Below are positions 47,619 through 58,278 of a stretch of DNA of 58,307 nt, in pieces (positions within the stretch are counted from its first letter, which is position 1; each line of letters opens with the position of its first letter). The stretch covers positions 1 to 58,307 of the forward strand of contig NZ_FNRO01000030.1 in NCBI RefSeq assembly GCF_900107745.1. Direction: 5' to 3'. The DNA comes from Variovorax sp. YR216. Its GTDB lineage: Bacteria > Pseudomonadota > Gammaproteobacteria > Burkholderiales > Burkholderiaceae_C. Under the pieces are notes generated by a model, which was not told where the DNA came from, ran no database searches, and was given only the letters and a program-made list of their open reading frames with translations. The position numbers were made by a program, and so were the translations under genes.

Positions 47619-48305
47619 TCAGATACCTCGTGAATGGAGCGAGACGGTGCCGCGCGGCGTTTCCAGCACGGCGTGGAGATCGGGTGCGCCGTTGGCGAGC
47701 GACACACCTGAAAGTCCGATGGCGCGCAGCGCGGCTTCGAGATCCACAGGTCGCGGATGCGCGAGATCCAGCGAGCGCAGCGTCACGCCCGAATCGATCA
47801 TGCTGTCGCTCGGGTGAACCGGGCCCCATTGGATCAGCGTGGGCAGCGCCCCGTAGAACAGCCGCTGACCATCGTCGCGCACCGTGATCTGCCAGGACAG
47901 GCGGCCGGCCGGCGTATCGCGCGAGGCCTCGATCACGTGGCCGCGATCGAGCCGCGCCTGTCCGAGCGCCTGCACGGCGGCGTGCGCATCCGGCACCTCG
48001 GCGACGAAGTGCACCAGGCGGGGACCGCTGCGCGCAAGCGCCGCTTGCAGGTGGGCATCGTCAAGGTCGAACCATCGATGCTTCGCGGCGCCGCGCGTGG
48101 GCCTCGCGCCGGGATCGATGGCGATGATCTCCACATACGCGCGCGGGAATGCGGCGCTTCCGATCTTCATCAGCCGGTTGTGCGTCCCCATCAGCGGGTG
48201 CGAGCCGCCGTGGCCTGGCGTCACGCCCAGCGTGGCTTCGCACCAGCCCACGCCTTCGTCAAGGCTGCGGGCAGCGATCACCAGATGATCGACGCGCGCG
48301 TGCAC
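47619..48305 (-). CDS. VOC-superfamily (glyoxalase-like) protein
   Basis: A 228-residue protein of the vicinal-oxygen-chelate fold. The first module begins VDHLVIAARSLDEGVGWCEATLGVTPGHGG and the stretch YVEIIAIDPGA lies near residue 65. The second half has AALRAIGLSGVSLANGAPDLHAVLETPRGTVSL. The GTG at 48305 is 7 nt after the stop of the phzF-like gene. Such proteins may be lyases, dioxygenases or binding proteins; no specific activity can be read from the sequence. Confidence 0.75.
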   Translation of the reverse strand: MHARVDHLVIAARSLDEGVGWCEATLGVTPGHGGSHPLMGTHNRLMKIGSAAFPRAYVEIIAIDPGARPTRGAAKHRWFDLDDAHLQAALARSGPRLVHFVAEVPDAHAAVQALGQARLDRGHVIEASRDTPAGRLSWQITVRDDGQRLFYGALPTLIQWGPVHPSDSMIDSGVTLRSLDLAHPRPVDLEAALRAIGLSGVSLANGAPDLHAVLETPRGTVSLHSRGI

Positions 48306-48312
48306 GGCGGTG

Positions 48313-49230
48313 CTAGAGCGTGACGTGTCCGTCGATGCAGGTGACCGAATCGCCTCCGACCCAGACCTGCCGGTCGCCGTCGCGCTCGATGTGGACACGT
48401 CCGTCGCGGCCCAGCACCTGGCCCTGCGATGCGACGTAGCGGTCCGGCATGTGGCCCTCGGCGATGAGCCACTCGGCAAGGCTTGCGTTGAAGCTGCCGG
48501 TGACCGGGTCTTCCTCCACACCGATGGCCGCGGCAAAGGCGCGCACTTCGATGGTCGGCTCAACCTCTTCCTCGGCGCGCGAGAAAGCGCGGGCCTCGCG
48601 GTTCGAGCGCGTGATCAACTGTGACGAAGCACCCGTCGGATAGAGGCCGGCGACGCCGACTTTCTGACCGAGTTCGGCAAGCGCTCGATGATCGGGCTCG
48701 AGCGCGAGCACGGTCTCCGCGTCGTTCAGCAGCAGCCCGAGCCACACCGGCCCGTTGTCGAGCAATTGCGCCGTGACGATCTGCTGTGCCTTGATGCCAA
48801 GCGCGCCCGCGACTTTCGCCAGCAGGGTCGGGCTGGGGGCGCTGCGCCGCAGCGCTGGGGCGGCGAAGGTCAGTCGCTCGCCTTCGCGCCGGATCGGCAC
48901 CAGGCCCTTTGCGCACTGCTGCACGATCAGATTGCCGCCCTTCGGCTTGCCGCCGGCCTGCAACCAGGCGTGGCAACTGCCCAGCGTCGGATGTCCGGCA
49001 AAAGGCAGTTCGCCGCCCGGCGTGAAGATGCGCACGCGGTAGTCGGCCGAAGGATCGGTCGGCGGCAGCAGGAAGGTGGTTTCGGAAAGGTGCGTCCACG
49101 ACGCGAAGCGCTGCATCGTCGCGTCATCGAGCCCAGTGCCGTCGAGCACCACGGCGAGGGGGTTGCCGAAATACGGCGTCGAGGTGAAAACGTCGACTTG
49201 CTTGAAGGGGCGGGTCTTCATCGGAGTCAT
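48313..49230 (-). CDS. PhzF-family isomerase-like protein
   Basis: A 305-residue two-domain protein of the diaminopimelate-epimerase fold. Family marks are VDVFTSTPYFGNPLAVVLDG at the N terminus, the catalytic Glu in HLSETTFLLPP, and RIFTPGGELPFAGHPTLG. The C-terminal domain has EEDPVTGSFNASLAEWL. Apart from PhzF of phenazine synthesis, most members have no known substrate. Its ATG overlaps the stop of the GST gene (ATGA). Confidence 0.9.
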   Translation of the reverse strand: MTPMKTRPFKQVDVFTSTPYFGNPLAVVLDGTGLDDATMQRFASWTHLSETTFLLPPTDPSADYRVRIFTPGGELPFAGHPTLGSCHAWLQAGGKPKGGNLIVQQCAKGLVPIRREGERLTFAAPALRRSAPSPTLLAKVAGALGIKAQQIVTAQLLDNGPVWLGLLLNDAETVLALEPDHRALAELGQKVGVAGLYPTGASSQLITRSNREARAFSRAEEEVEPTIEVRAFAAAIGVEEDPVTGSFNASLAEWLIAEGHMPDRYVASQGQVLGRDGRVHIERDGDRQVWVGGDSVTCIDGHVTL

Positions 49231-49868
49231 TCCAGAGGGAGGTCGAGAACGCCGCGTGCGCCGGCCCGGGCACGCAGGTCGGCAAACCAGCGCTCGACGT
49301 TCGGCCACGAAGGCCGCGTGTATTCGGTCTGAGGCAGGCCGAACCAGCGATGCGCTTCGCAGCCGACCGGGATGTCGGCCATCGTGAAGCGGTCGCCGAG
49401 CATGAAGGTGCGCGTGGCGAGGTGGGCATCGAGCAAGGCGAAGAGCGGTTCGGTGGCGTGCACCGAATGCGCGATCACCTCGGGGTGGCGCTGTGCGGCG
49501 GGCGTGCGGATCCACTGCCTGAAGGCGCCGCCGCTCACCGGGTTCAGGGTCGTCTGCTGCCAGTCCATCCAGCGTTCCGCGTCGAAGCGCTCGGCCAGCG
49601 GCTCGGGATAGAGCCGGCCCGTCGAATGTTTGGCGCAGAGGTAGCGCACGATGACGTTCGATTCCCAGAGCACGACCCGGTCTTCGCCCTCGCCGTCATC
49701 GATGACGGGCACGAGCGCATTCGGATTCATGCCGAGATACTCGGGCGTCTGGACCACGCCGAACTTGCCGCCCGCTTCGGTGCGCTGGAAGTCGAGGCCG
49801 AGTTCCTGCGCGCACCAGACGACCTTGCGAACGTTGATGGAGCTGATGCGTCCCCAGATGTTGAGCAT
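49227..49868 (-). CDS. Glutathione S-transferase family protein
   Basis: A 213-residue protein with an N-terminal thioredoxin-fold domain (ISSINVRKVVWCAQELGL; cis-Pro segment ALVPVIDD; VLWESNVIVRYL) and an all-helical C-terminal domain with FMLGDRFTMADIPVGCEAHRW, carrying the N-capping Asp. Ser at the usual catalytic position (RISSINVRK) suggests a theta/beta-like class. Its stop overlaps the phzF-like start. Confidence 0.9.
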   Translation of the reverse strand: MLNIWGRISSINVRKVVWCAQELGLDFQRTEAGGKFGVVQTPEYLGMNPNALVPVIDDGEGEDRVVLWESNVIVRYLCAKHSTGRLYPEPLAERFDAERWMDWQQTTLNPVSGGAFRQWIRTPAAQRHPEVIAHSVHATEPLFALLDAHLATRTFMLGDRFTMADIPVGCEAHRWFGLPQTEYTRPSWPNVERWFADLRARAGARGVLDLPLE

Positions 49869-49889
49869 TTCAGGTCTTTCGCAGCGGCT

Positions 49890-51104
49890 TCAGTTCGGGT
49901 TGGCGGCCATCTGCCGCTCCACCTCGGCTGCGGCGCTGTGCGCGAGTTGTTCGCGGATCGCGTCCGCGAGTGCGGCAATGGCGGTGTCGATTTCCTCGTC
50001 GCTGGCGGTCACGAAGGACAGCCGCAGCGTGCGTGCATCGCCCTCTCCGGCGTAGAACGGAAGGCCCGGAACGAAGGCCACGCCGCGCTCGACCGCCTTG
50101 GGCAGAAGCGCAACCGCGTCCACGCCCGGCGGCAGGCGCAGCCAGAGGAACATGCCGCCGTTGGGCTTGTTGAACGTGACCTGCAAGCCATTCATTTCGC
50201 GGGTGAGCGCAGCCAGCATGACGTCGCGCTGGCGCTTGTAGAGCGCGCGAATCGTGGGCACGTGCTTGCCGAGGAAGCCGTCCTTCATGACTTCGGACAC
50301 CATCCGCTGGTTGAAGCTCGGCGTGTGCAGGTCGGCCGCCTGTTTGGCCTGCAGCAGCTTCGGGAAGATCGCCTTCGGCGCCACGAGGAAGCCGAGCCGC
50401 AGGCCCGGAGCCAGCACCTTCGAGAACGAACCGAGGTAGATGCAGCCCTCGGGATTGCGCGCGGTGAGCGGCAGCGGCGGGGCTTCGTCGAACCAGAGTT
50501 CTCCGTAGGGGTTGTCTTCGATGATCGGCAGGCCCGCCTTGGCAGCGGCCGCGGACACCGCGGCGCGGCGCTCTTCGGTCATCGTGCGGCCGGTCGGATT
50601 CTGGAAGTTCGGCAGCAGGTAGATGAACCGCGCATCCTTCGACTTGGCGACCATGTCGTCCACGATCACGCCTTCGTCGTCGCTCGCGACGCTCACCGGT
50701 TCGGGTTCCATCGGCGAGAAGGCCTGCAGCGCACCAAGATAAGTCGGCGTCTCCACCAACACGCGGCTTCCGGGGTCGAGCAGCACCTTGGCGATCAGGT
50801 CGAGGCCTTGCTGCGAGCCGGTCGTGATCAGCACCTGAGCCGGGTCCACCTTCCAGGGGAGCATCTGGCTGACCGCTTCGCGCAGCGGGCCGTAGCCTTC
50901 GCTGGCGGCGTACTGCAGCGCGGCCTGGCCGTCCTTGTGCAGCACGTTGGCGCAGGCTTCCGCGAACGCCGAGATCGGGAAGGTCTTCGGTGAAGGCAGG
51001 CCACCGGCCAGGCTGATGATGCCGGGGCGTTCGGTGACCTTGAGGATTTCACGGATCACCGAAGGATTCATCTTTTCGGCCCGTGCGGCGAGTTTCCATT
51101 GCAT
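49890..51104 (-). CDS. PLP-dependent aminotransferase (fold type I, LysN/MocR-domain type)
   Basis: A 404-residue aminotransferase. It opens with FAARAEKM-like MQWKLAARAEKMNPSVIREI. The PLP lysine K229 lies in YLGSFSKVLAPGLRLGFL. Other landmarks are ISLAGGLPSPKTFP, TTGSQQGLDLIAKVL, LPNFQNPTGRTM and EDNPYGELWF. This layout is shared by 2-aminoadipate and branched-chain or multi-substrate aminotransferases. It lies 28 nt after the EamA gene and 21 nt before the GST gene, in the middle of the exporter-rich unit, so its substrate is probably the amino acid the neighbours deal with. Confidence 0.92.
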   Translation of the reverse strand: MQWKLAARAEKMNPSVIREILKVTERPGIISLAGGLPSPKTFPISAFAEACANVLHKDGQAALQYAASEGYGPLREAVSQMLPWKVDPAQVLITTGSQQGLDLIAKVLLDPGSRVLVETPTYLGALQAFSPMEPEPVSVASDDEGVIVDDMVAKSKDARFIYLLPNFQNPTGRTMTEERRAAVSAAAAKAGLPIIEDNPYGELWFDEAPPLPLTARNPEGCIYLGSFSKVLAPGLRLGFLVAPKAIFPKLLQAKQAADLHTPSFNQRMVSEVMKDGFLGKHVPTIRALYKRQRDVMLAALTREMNGLQVTFNKPNGGMFLWLRLPPGVDAVALLPKAVERGVAFVPGLPFYAGEGDARTLRLSFVTASDEEIDTAIAALADAIREQLAHSAAAEVERQMAANPN

Positions 51105-51132
51105 TTCTTGACTCCTTGAGGTGTGTGAATCG

Positions 51133-52065
51133 CTATCGCGAAGCCGGAGCTAGCGCGGTGGGCGTGGCGGGTTGTGACAGCCGCTTGCCGGCGATCACGG
51201 TGGCGACGACGGCGGCCGCGAAGCCGAGCGTAACGATATCGAGGGGCTCGCCCAACAATGGCATCGCGGCGAGGATGGAAAGAAAGGGTTGCAGCAGTTG
51301 CGTCTGGCTCACGCGGAGTGCGCCGCCGATCGCCAGACCGCGATACCAGGCGAAGAAGCCCACCCACATCGAGAACACCCCGACATAGACGAACCCGACC
51401 CAGGCGGATGCGGCGACCGCCTGCTCGGGCCAGAGCAGGATCGTGCCCGGCAGCGTGACCGGCAGCGCGAGGACGCAGACCCAGCAGATCACACGCTCGG
51501 CGCCGAGCGCTGGCGTGACCTGTGCGCCGTAGATGTACCCCAGCGAAGCCGCGAACACGGCGCCGACCAGGAGCAGGTCCGCCCATTCGAAACCGAAGCC
51601 CGTGCCGTGGCCCGATGCACGAATCAAGGAGAACACCACCACGAGGGCGCTGCCGGCCATGGCGCAAAGCCAGAAGCCGAGTCGCGCGCGCTGGTGAAGC
51701 ACCCATGCGGCGCACGCTGCCGTGACCAACGGGAGGAGTGCAGTGATGACCGCCGCATGGCTCGCGCTGACGACACGCAGCGCGTAGGCCAGCAAGAGCG
51801 GATAGCCGATCGCGTTGCCCAGCACCGCCATGCCCAGCGGCCGCCAGTGGCTCGGCTGCGGACGCGGTGCGCGCGTGACGATGAGAAAGAGGGTCGACAG
51901 CACGCCGGCGAGTGCCGCGCGCCCCAGCGTCACGAACCAGGGCGAGAGCTGCGGGTCGGCCTGCGTCCCGGTGGCCAGGCGCGTCATCGGCAGCGTGACC
52001 GCGAAGAAGGCCACGCCGAGCACGCCCAGCCACATGCCGAGGGTTTCGTCCCGATGGTTTTTCAT
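51133..52065 (-). CDS. EamA/DMT-family exporter
   Basis: A 310-residue membrane protein with ten predicted helices in two EamA repeats, the first starting LGVLGVAFFAVTLPMTRLATG and the second around FEWADLLLVGAVFAASLGYIYGAQ, with LLQPFLSILAAMPLLGEPL near the end. Members export amino acids and other metabolites. The ATG at 52065 overlaps the stop of the preceding LysE gene (ATGA). Confidence 0.88.
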   Translation of the reverse strand: MKNHRDETLGMWLGVLGVAFFAVTLPMTRLATGTQADPQLSPWFVTLGRAALAGVLSTLFLIVTRAPRPQPSHWRPLGMAVLGNAIGYPLLLAYALRVVSASHAAVITALLPLVTAACAAWVLHQRARLGFWLCAMAGSALVVVFSLIRASGHGTGFGFEWADLLLVGAVFAASLGYIYGAQVTPALGAERVICWVCVLALPVTLPGTILLWPEQAVAASAWVGFVYVGVFSMWVGFFAWYRGLAIGGALRVSQTQLLQPFLSILAAMPLLGEPLDIVTLGFAAAVVATVIAGKRLSQPATPTALAPASR

Positions 52066-52661
52066 ACGCTCAGCATCCACCATGCGGTGAGAACCAGCAC
52101 CGCGCCCATAAGGCGGTTGAACCACAGCAGTCTCTGCCCCTGTGCAAGCCAGTGGCGCAACAGCGCACCGGCGACGGCGTATGTCAGGTTGCTGACGAAT
52201 GCATAGAGCAGCATCACCGGCGCCACGATCGCAAGACGCTGCAGCGCATCCGGCTGCCCGGCGATCCAGCCGGCCACCAGCGTCAGCGCGAGCAGCCAGG
52301 CCTTGATGTTGAGGAACTGCAGGAGCACGCCCTGCTTGAATCCGACGTTCAGCCGCGCGCCGTCCGCCTGCCCGAGCGACGCACTGCGACTGAGTTTCCA
52401 GGCCAACCACAGCAGGTAGCCGACGCCGAATGCCTTGATCGCCCAGCGCAACGATGGAGCTGCCACCACCAGGGCGCCGACGCCGGCGGCGCACAACAGG
52501 AGCAGCAAGGTCCAGCCGACGGGGACCGCGATCACGAATCGCATCGCGCGCGGCAGTCCGCCGTTCGCGGCCAGCGCGGTGGACAGCGTCGTGTTCGGAC
52601 CTGGCGAGAAGCTCATCGCCGTGGCGAGCACCAGCAGCGCGGTGAAATCTTGCCAGTTCAT
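52062..52661 (-). CDS. LysE/RhtB family amino-acid exporter (first copy)
   Basis: A 199-residue exporter with about six helices and the family marks MSFSPGPNTTLSTALAANGG, VGYLLWLAWKLSRS and GFKQGVLLQFLNIKAWLLAL. The ATG at 52661 opens the leftward unit, divergent from the MocR-type regulator across 100 bp. It differs clearly from the exporter at the far end of the unit, so the two are not a recent duplication. Confidence 0.9.
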   Translation of the reverse strand: MNWQDFTALLVLATAMSFSPGPNTTLSTALAANGGLPRAMRFVIAVPVGWTLLLLLCAAGVGALVVAAPSLRWAIKAFGVGYLLWLAWKLSRSASLGQADGARLNVGFKQGVLLQFLNIKAWLLALTLVAGWIAGQPDALQRLAIVAPVMLLYAFVSNLTYAVAGALLRHWLAQGQRLLWFNRLMGAVLVLTAWWMLSV

Positions 52662-52680
52662 GGGACACACTTTAAACTGA

Positions 52681-52735
52681 GGACCATTACAGTAGCGATA
52701 CAGTTGGTCGAACAAGGGGTGGTCTGTATTGGTTC
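52681..52735. promoter_or_regulatory. Candidate MocR operator between the exporter unit and its regulator
   Basis: Three related half-sites lie in the 100-bp divergent gap: GGACCATTACAG (52681-52692), whose complement CTGTAATGGTCC matches CTGTATTGGTTC (52724-52735) at 10 of 12 positions in opposite orientation, and ATACAG (52698-52703) in between. MocR-type regulators usually bind repeats in the divergent promoter region. The exact site is a proposal. Confidence 0.5.
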
Positions 52736-52761
52736 ACCGATCAACACAGAAGCAGGCACAT

Positions 52762-54186
52762 ATGCTGACACGAACGTCCTCGCAGTCTCTCACCGGCCAG
52801 CTTGCGGACCGGTTCGCCGAACGAATCCGCAACCGCTTGCTCGCCCCCGGCGCGCGCCTTCCTTCGGTGCGCGAATGCGCGCGCCAGCAGGGGGTGAGCC
52901 CGCATACGGTGGTCGCCGCCTACGACCAGCTGCTTGCGCAGGGCCTGGTCGAGGCGCGGCGACAGAAAGGCTTTTATGTGCGTGACGCGGCGACCGTGAA
53001 CGGTGCGGCGTCGATGGGCATGAGCTTCGTCAGCCAGCCTGCGCCTGTACCGGTCGTGGCCGCGGACGCCAGCACGTTGATTCGCGGGATGTTCCACCGG
53101 CCCAGCGACAAGCCGCAGCCCGGCATGGGGGTGTTCCCGCCTGATTGGCTCGAATCGACCTTTATGCCCGCCGCGCTGAGGCGCGTCACCGGCGCAAAGT
53201 CCCTTCAGGAGTTCTCGCTGCAGTACGGCGAGCCGGCTGGCGACAGCGGCTTGCGGCGCAGCCTCTCCACCAAGCTGGCGGGTATCAACGTGCCGGCCGG
53301 GCCCGACCAGATCGTGACCACGGTCGGCGCGACACACGCGCTCGACATCGTCAGCCGCACCCTGTTGCGCCCCGGCGATCCGGTGATGGTCGAGGAGCCG
53401 GGATGGGCGCTCGAATTCGCCCGGCTCGAGGCGCTCGGCATGCGCATCCTGCCGGTGCCGCGGAACGCCGACGGGCCTGATCTGGAAGTGATGGAGCGTT
53501 ACTGCAACGCGGGCGAAGGTCATCGGCCCAAGCTGTTCGTGAGCGTCAGCGTGCTGCACAACCCGACCGGATACAGCCTGTCGCCGGGCAGCGCCCACCG
53601 CGTGCTGCAGTTGGCGAACAAGCACGACTTCCATATCGTCGAGGACGACACCTATAGCCATCTCGCGCCTGAACACGCAACCCGGCTGTCTTCGCTCGAT
53701 GGCCTTCGGCGCACTGTCTATGTGAGCGGTTTCGCCAAGATCCTCGCGCCCAACTGGCGCATCGGATTTCTCGCGGCCTCGCCGGAACTGGTGGGGCGCT
53801 TTCTCGAAACCAAGCTGATCGCGACCCTGACCACGCCTTCGCTGTTCGAGCGGGCCTTGGCCTGGTGCATCGACCAGGGCCAGTTGCGCCGCCATGCCGA
53901 GCGCATTCGCTTGCGGCTCGACGGCGCGCGTGGGCGCACGGTCAAGCTGGCGTTGAGTTCGGGCTGCACGCTGGCGGCAGAGCCGGCCGGCCTCTTCGGC
54001 TGGGTCGATACCGGCGTCGATACGGATGCCCTGACGCAGCGCATGCTCGACGAGGGTTATCTCATCGCGCCGGGCTCCCTGTTCCATGCGCGACGTCCCC
54101 CCACCACCCTGATGCGGATCAATTTCGCGACCGGACAGGATGCGGCGTTCTGGAAGGTGTTCGCGCGCGTGCGCGATCAGCTCTGA
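52762..54186 (+). CDS. MocR-type transcriptional regulator (GntR HTH fused to aminotransferase domain)
   Basis: A 474-residue regulator. The N-terminal winged helix (residues about 10-75) reads LADRFAERIRNRLLAPGARLPSVRECARQQGVSPHTVVAAYDQL. After a linker, a full fold-type-I aminotransferase-like domain follows with the PLP lysine K326 in YVSGFAKILAPNWRIGF and the EDDTYSHLAP stretch. Such proteins sense PLP or an amino-acid adduct of it and control a neighbouring operon. ATG 52762 is preferred; a TTG at 52729 would add 11 residues and overlap the proposed operator. It converges on the PLD gene with a 2-nt gap. Confidence 0.92.
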   Translation: MLTRTSSQSLTGQLADRFAERIRNRLLAPGARLPSVRECARQQGVSPHTVVAAYDQLLAQGLVEARRQKGFYVRDAATVNGAASMGMSFVSQPAPVPVVAADASTLIRGMFHRPSDKPQPGMGVFPPDWLESTFMPAALRRVTGAKSLQEFSLQYGEPAGDSGLRRSLSTKLAGINVPAGPDQIVTTVGATHALDIVSRTLLRPGDPVMVEEPGWALEFARLEALGMRILPVPRNADGPDLEVMERYCNAGEGHRPKLFVSVSVLHNPTGYSLSPGSAHRVLQLANKHDFHIVEDDTYSHLAPEHATRLSSLDGLRRTVYVSGFAKILAPNWRIGFLAASPELVGRFLETKLIATLTTPSLFERALAWCIDQGQLRRHAERIRLRLDGARGRTVKLALSSGCTLAAEPAGLFGWVDTGVDTDALTQRMLDEGYLIAPGSLFHARRPPTTLMRINFATGQDAAFWKVFARVRDQL

Positions 54187-54188
54187 TT

Positions 54189-55931
54189 CTAGAGCAGCGT
54201 GTCCGGGGCGAGCGGCCCCAAGAGCTTGAGCATCAGCCGCAGGCCGGGGCTCGCGTCGGGCTCGGTGGCCGCGTCCCGCAGCCCGCTGCCCTGCGGCGCA
54301 TGCCATACGAGCCGGCCGTCTTCTTCTTGGACGTGCCATGAGCCCTCGCGTAGCGCGACCTCCATCTTTTCGGTGGCGATGCGCGAGAGTTCGTTGCTGC
54401 GGATCAGCACCGCGATCTCGGTGTTCTGGAGCTGCGATCGCAGGTCGAGGTTCATCGAGCCGACCACCACCCACTCCCCGTCCATGACCAGTCCCTTCGA
54501 GTGCAGCATCGAGCGGGACTCGCCCGACGCCCCGCCGCTGCCCGACGAGCCGAAGGCGCTGGTCACGCCGGCCTGCTCGCTGCGAAGCTCGTAGAGCTCG
54601 ACGCCCATCTTCAGCAACTCTTCGCGATGGCGCGCATACCCCACGTGCGCGACCGGCGCGTCGTTCGACGCGAGGGAGTTGGTCAGCACGCGAATCCGGA
54701 CGCCCCGCGCAAGCGCGGCGGCAAAGGCCTGCTTCATGTCCGGCCCGGGGACGAAGTAGGGCGAGATGATCAGAAGATCCTTGCGCGCAAGGCCGATCAA
54801 CTGCAGCAATCCTTCGACCACGGTGTCGCCGTCGGCTGCGGCACTGACTGCGACCTGGAGCGAGCCGCTTGTGCCCTTGCCGTTGCCGGCCCCACGCGCC
54901 TTGCCGCCGGTGATCTCGACGCCCGGTGCCTTGCGTTCGCCGCTCGCCGCGTTCGATCCATCCGATGGAATCTTGGCCGGCTTGTCCGCCATCACTGCGG
55001 CCGGCGCCCAGATGAACGAAGCGGTCCGGAGGTCCATTGGCTGCCGGTCCCAGCGGGGGCGGCGCGGATCGGCCTGCGTCGCGCCCTGTTCCTCGGCCTG
55101 CGTCCCTTGGGGCTCAGCGCGTTCGCGTTCCGTCGCGGCTTTTGCGTCGGCGCGGATCTTTTCGAGCTCCTCGCGGGTGACCAGCGACTCCACAGGGTAG
55201 GCGCGCTCGTTGTTCCAATACGCATCGAAGCTGCGCGACAGATCCTGCACGACGCGGCCCGCCACCAGCACGTCGAGATCGACGAAGTTGGCGTTGGCGG
55301 CGTTGCCGAAGTACGCATCGCCAAGGTTGCGGCCACCGGTCACGCCGAGGACGTTGTCGGCGACAAAAAGCTTGTTGTGCATCCGCTGCTGGATGCGCGA
55401 GGCATCGTCGATCGAATTGACGAGCCGCGACAGCGTCGACGTTCTCGCGCCGGCGAGCGGATTGAACATCCGCATCTCGATGTTCGGCTCGAACGCGAGG
55501 TACATCACGACCGCGTCTCGTCCGGTGCTGTGGAAGTCGTCCAGCAGGATGCGCACCCGAACCCCGCGCCGGGCGGCGTCTCGCACGGCGCGAAGAAGGT
55601 GCGCGGTGCTCGCGTCGGCATGGATCGTGTAGTACTGCAGGTCCAGCGTCTTCTGTGCGCCCTGCGCCAGCGCGAGCCGGCTGCCATAGGCGGCTGACGG
55701 GCCGTCGATCAGAAGGAAGCCGGAGTCGAAGCGGGTTGCCGCCGCTTCGCGACGCTGCTTCACCAGCCGGGCCAGAGGCGTGTCGGCCGGGGCCTCCAGC
55801 GCCGTGGAAACAGGGCGCTGCACGTTCTTGGGCAACTCCGCGCACGCCGAAAGGCACAAGATCATGCCAAGCGACATGATCAGGTGTCGCATCGCGGCGG
55901 GCAGTCGTGTGAATCGGTGGAGTGACCTCAT
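54189..55931 (-). CDS. Phospholipase D-family lipoprotein (cardiolipin-synthase-like)
   Basis: A 580-residue protein with two HKD active-site motifs: MHNKLFVADNVLGVTGGRN and MLHSKGLVMDGEWVVVGSMN, the arrangement of ClsC/YmdC-like cardiolipin synthases and toxic or nuclease PLDs. The N terminus carries a lipoprotein signal with lipobox LSAC (Cys30 from ATG 55931; starting at the ATG at 55892 makes it Cys17, the more usual length). A low-complexity Gly/Ala/Lys-rich insert lies around residues 270-355 between the two halves. A periplasmic lipid-modifying role is likely but unproven. It follows uup on the same strand after 73 nt. Confidence 0.88.
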   Translation of the reverse strand: MRSLHRFTRLPAAMRHLIMSLGMILCLSACAELPKNVQRPVSTALEAPADTPLARLVKQRREAAATRFDSGFLLIDGPSAAYGSRLALAQGAQKTLDLQYYTIHADASTAHLLRAVRDAARRGVRVRILLDDFHSTGRDAVVMYLAFEPNIEMRMFNPLAGARTSTLSRLVNSIDDASRIQQRMHNKLFVADNVLGVTGGRNLGDAYFGNAANANFVDLDVLVAGRVVQDLSRSFDAYWNNERAYPVESLVTREELEKIRADAKAATERERAEPQGTQAEEQGATQADPRRPRWDRQPMDLRTASFIWAPAAVMADKPAKIPSDGSNAASGERKAPGVEITGGKARGAGNGKGTSGSLQVAVSAAADGDTVVEGLLQLIGLARKDLLIISPYFVPGPDMKQAFAAALARGVRIRVLTNSLASNDAPVAHVGYARHREELLKMGVELYELRSEQAGVTSAFGSSGSGGASGESRSMLHSKGLVMDGEWVVVGSMNLDLRSQLQNTEIAVLIRSNELSRIATEKMEVALREGSWHVQEEDGRLVWHAPQGSGLRDAATEPDASPGLRLMLKLLGPLAPDTLL

Positions 55932-56004
55932 GCGGCATTCGAAGAGCCTCGACGCCGGATGTATAGCGCGGCCTTGGCGCGCCGCGCGTCAGACAAAGAC
56001 GCCG

Positions 56005-57906
<1,902 letters not shown>

Positions 57907-57970
57907 GTGTCCGGGATTATCGGATCGGGCCGCGTGTTGGCGTCGACGACGCTCCGCTGGCGGCAAAAAG

Positions 57971-57986
57971 TGGCATATACTTTGCG
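57971..57986 (+). promoter_or_regulatory. Sigma-54-like or extended -10 element
   Basis: TGGCATATACTTTGCG fits the -24/-12 pattern (GG and GC 10 nt apart). It also contains TATACT, which could serve as a sigma-70 -10, but no -35 lies at the right distance. Confidence 0.35.
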
Positions 57987-58037
57987 GCTCGACTGAAAAC
58001 GCGCAAGCGGATCAGCAGAGAAAAAAGAGTCGGCGAG

Positions 58038-58067
58038 TTGACGAAGTCGTAAAAAACAAGTCATAAT
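58038..58067 (+). promoter_or_regulatory. Stable-RNA promoter P1
   Basis: TTGACG and CATAAT with an 18-nt spacer, followed by the discriminator-like GCAGGCTCTGC. Confidence 0.8.
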
Positions 58068-58127
58068 CGCAGGCTCTGCTGAAACAGCGGCTCGCAAGAG
58101 GGGCTGAAGAAGCAAAGACCCCAGAGC

Positions 58128-58157
58128 TTGACGGGATTTAAAAAAACCTGTCATAAT
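58128..58157 (+). promoter_or_regulatory. Stable-RNA promoter P2
   Basis: TTGACG and CATAAT with an 18-nt spacer, exactly 90 bp downstream of P1, followed by GAGGGCTTCGC. Confidence 0.85.
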
Positions 58158-58251
58158 TGAGGGCTTCGCCAAACACGGCAACGAGTTAGATCCTTCGGGG
58201 TGTAGCGAGTTGGGCGGAGGGAAGAAAAGAAAAAATCTTCAAAAATTTTTT

Positions 58252-58278
58252 CTGAACTTCAAAAAATCGTGTTATAGT
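58252..58278 (+). promoter_or_regulatory. Stable-RNA promoter P3
   Basis: TATAGT followed by the same GAGGGCTTCGC as P2 at the same distance. The -35 is weak (CTGAAC at a 15-nt spacing or an alternative further upstream), but an A/T-rich UP-like tract precedes it. Confidence 0.7.
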
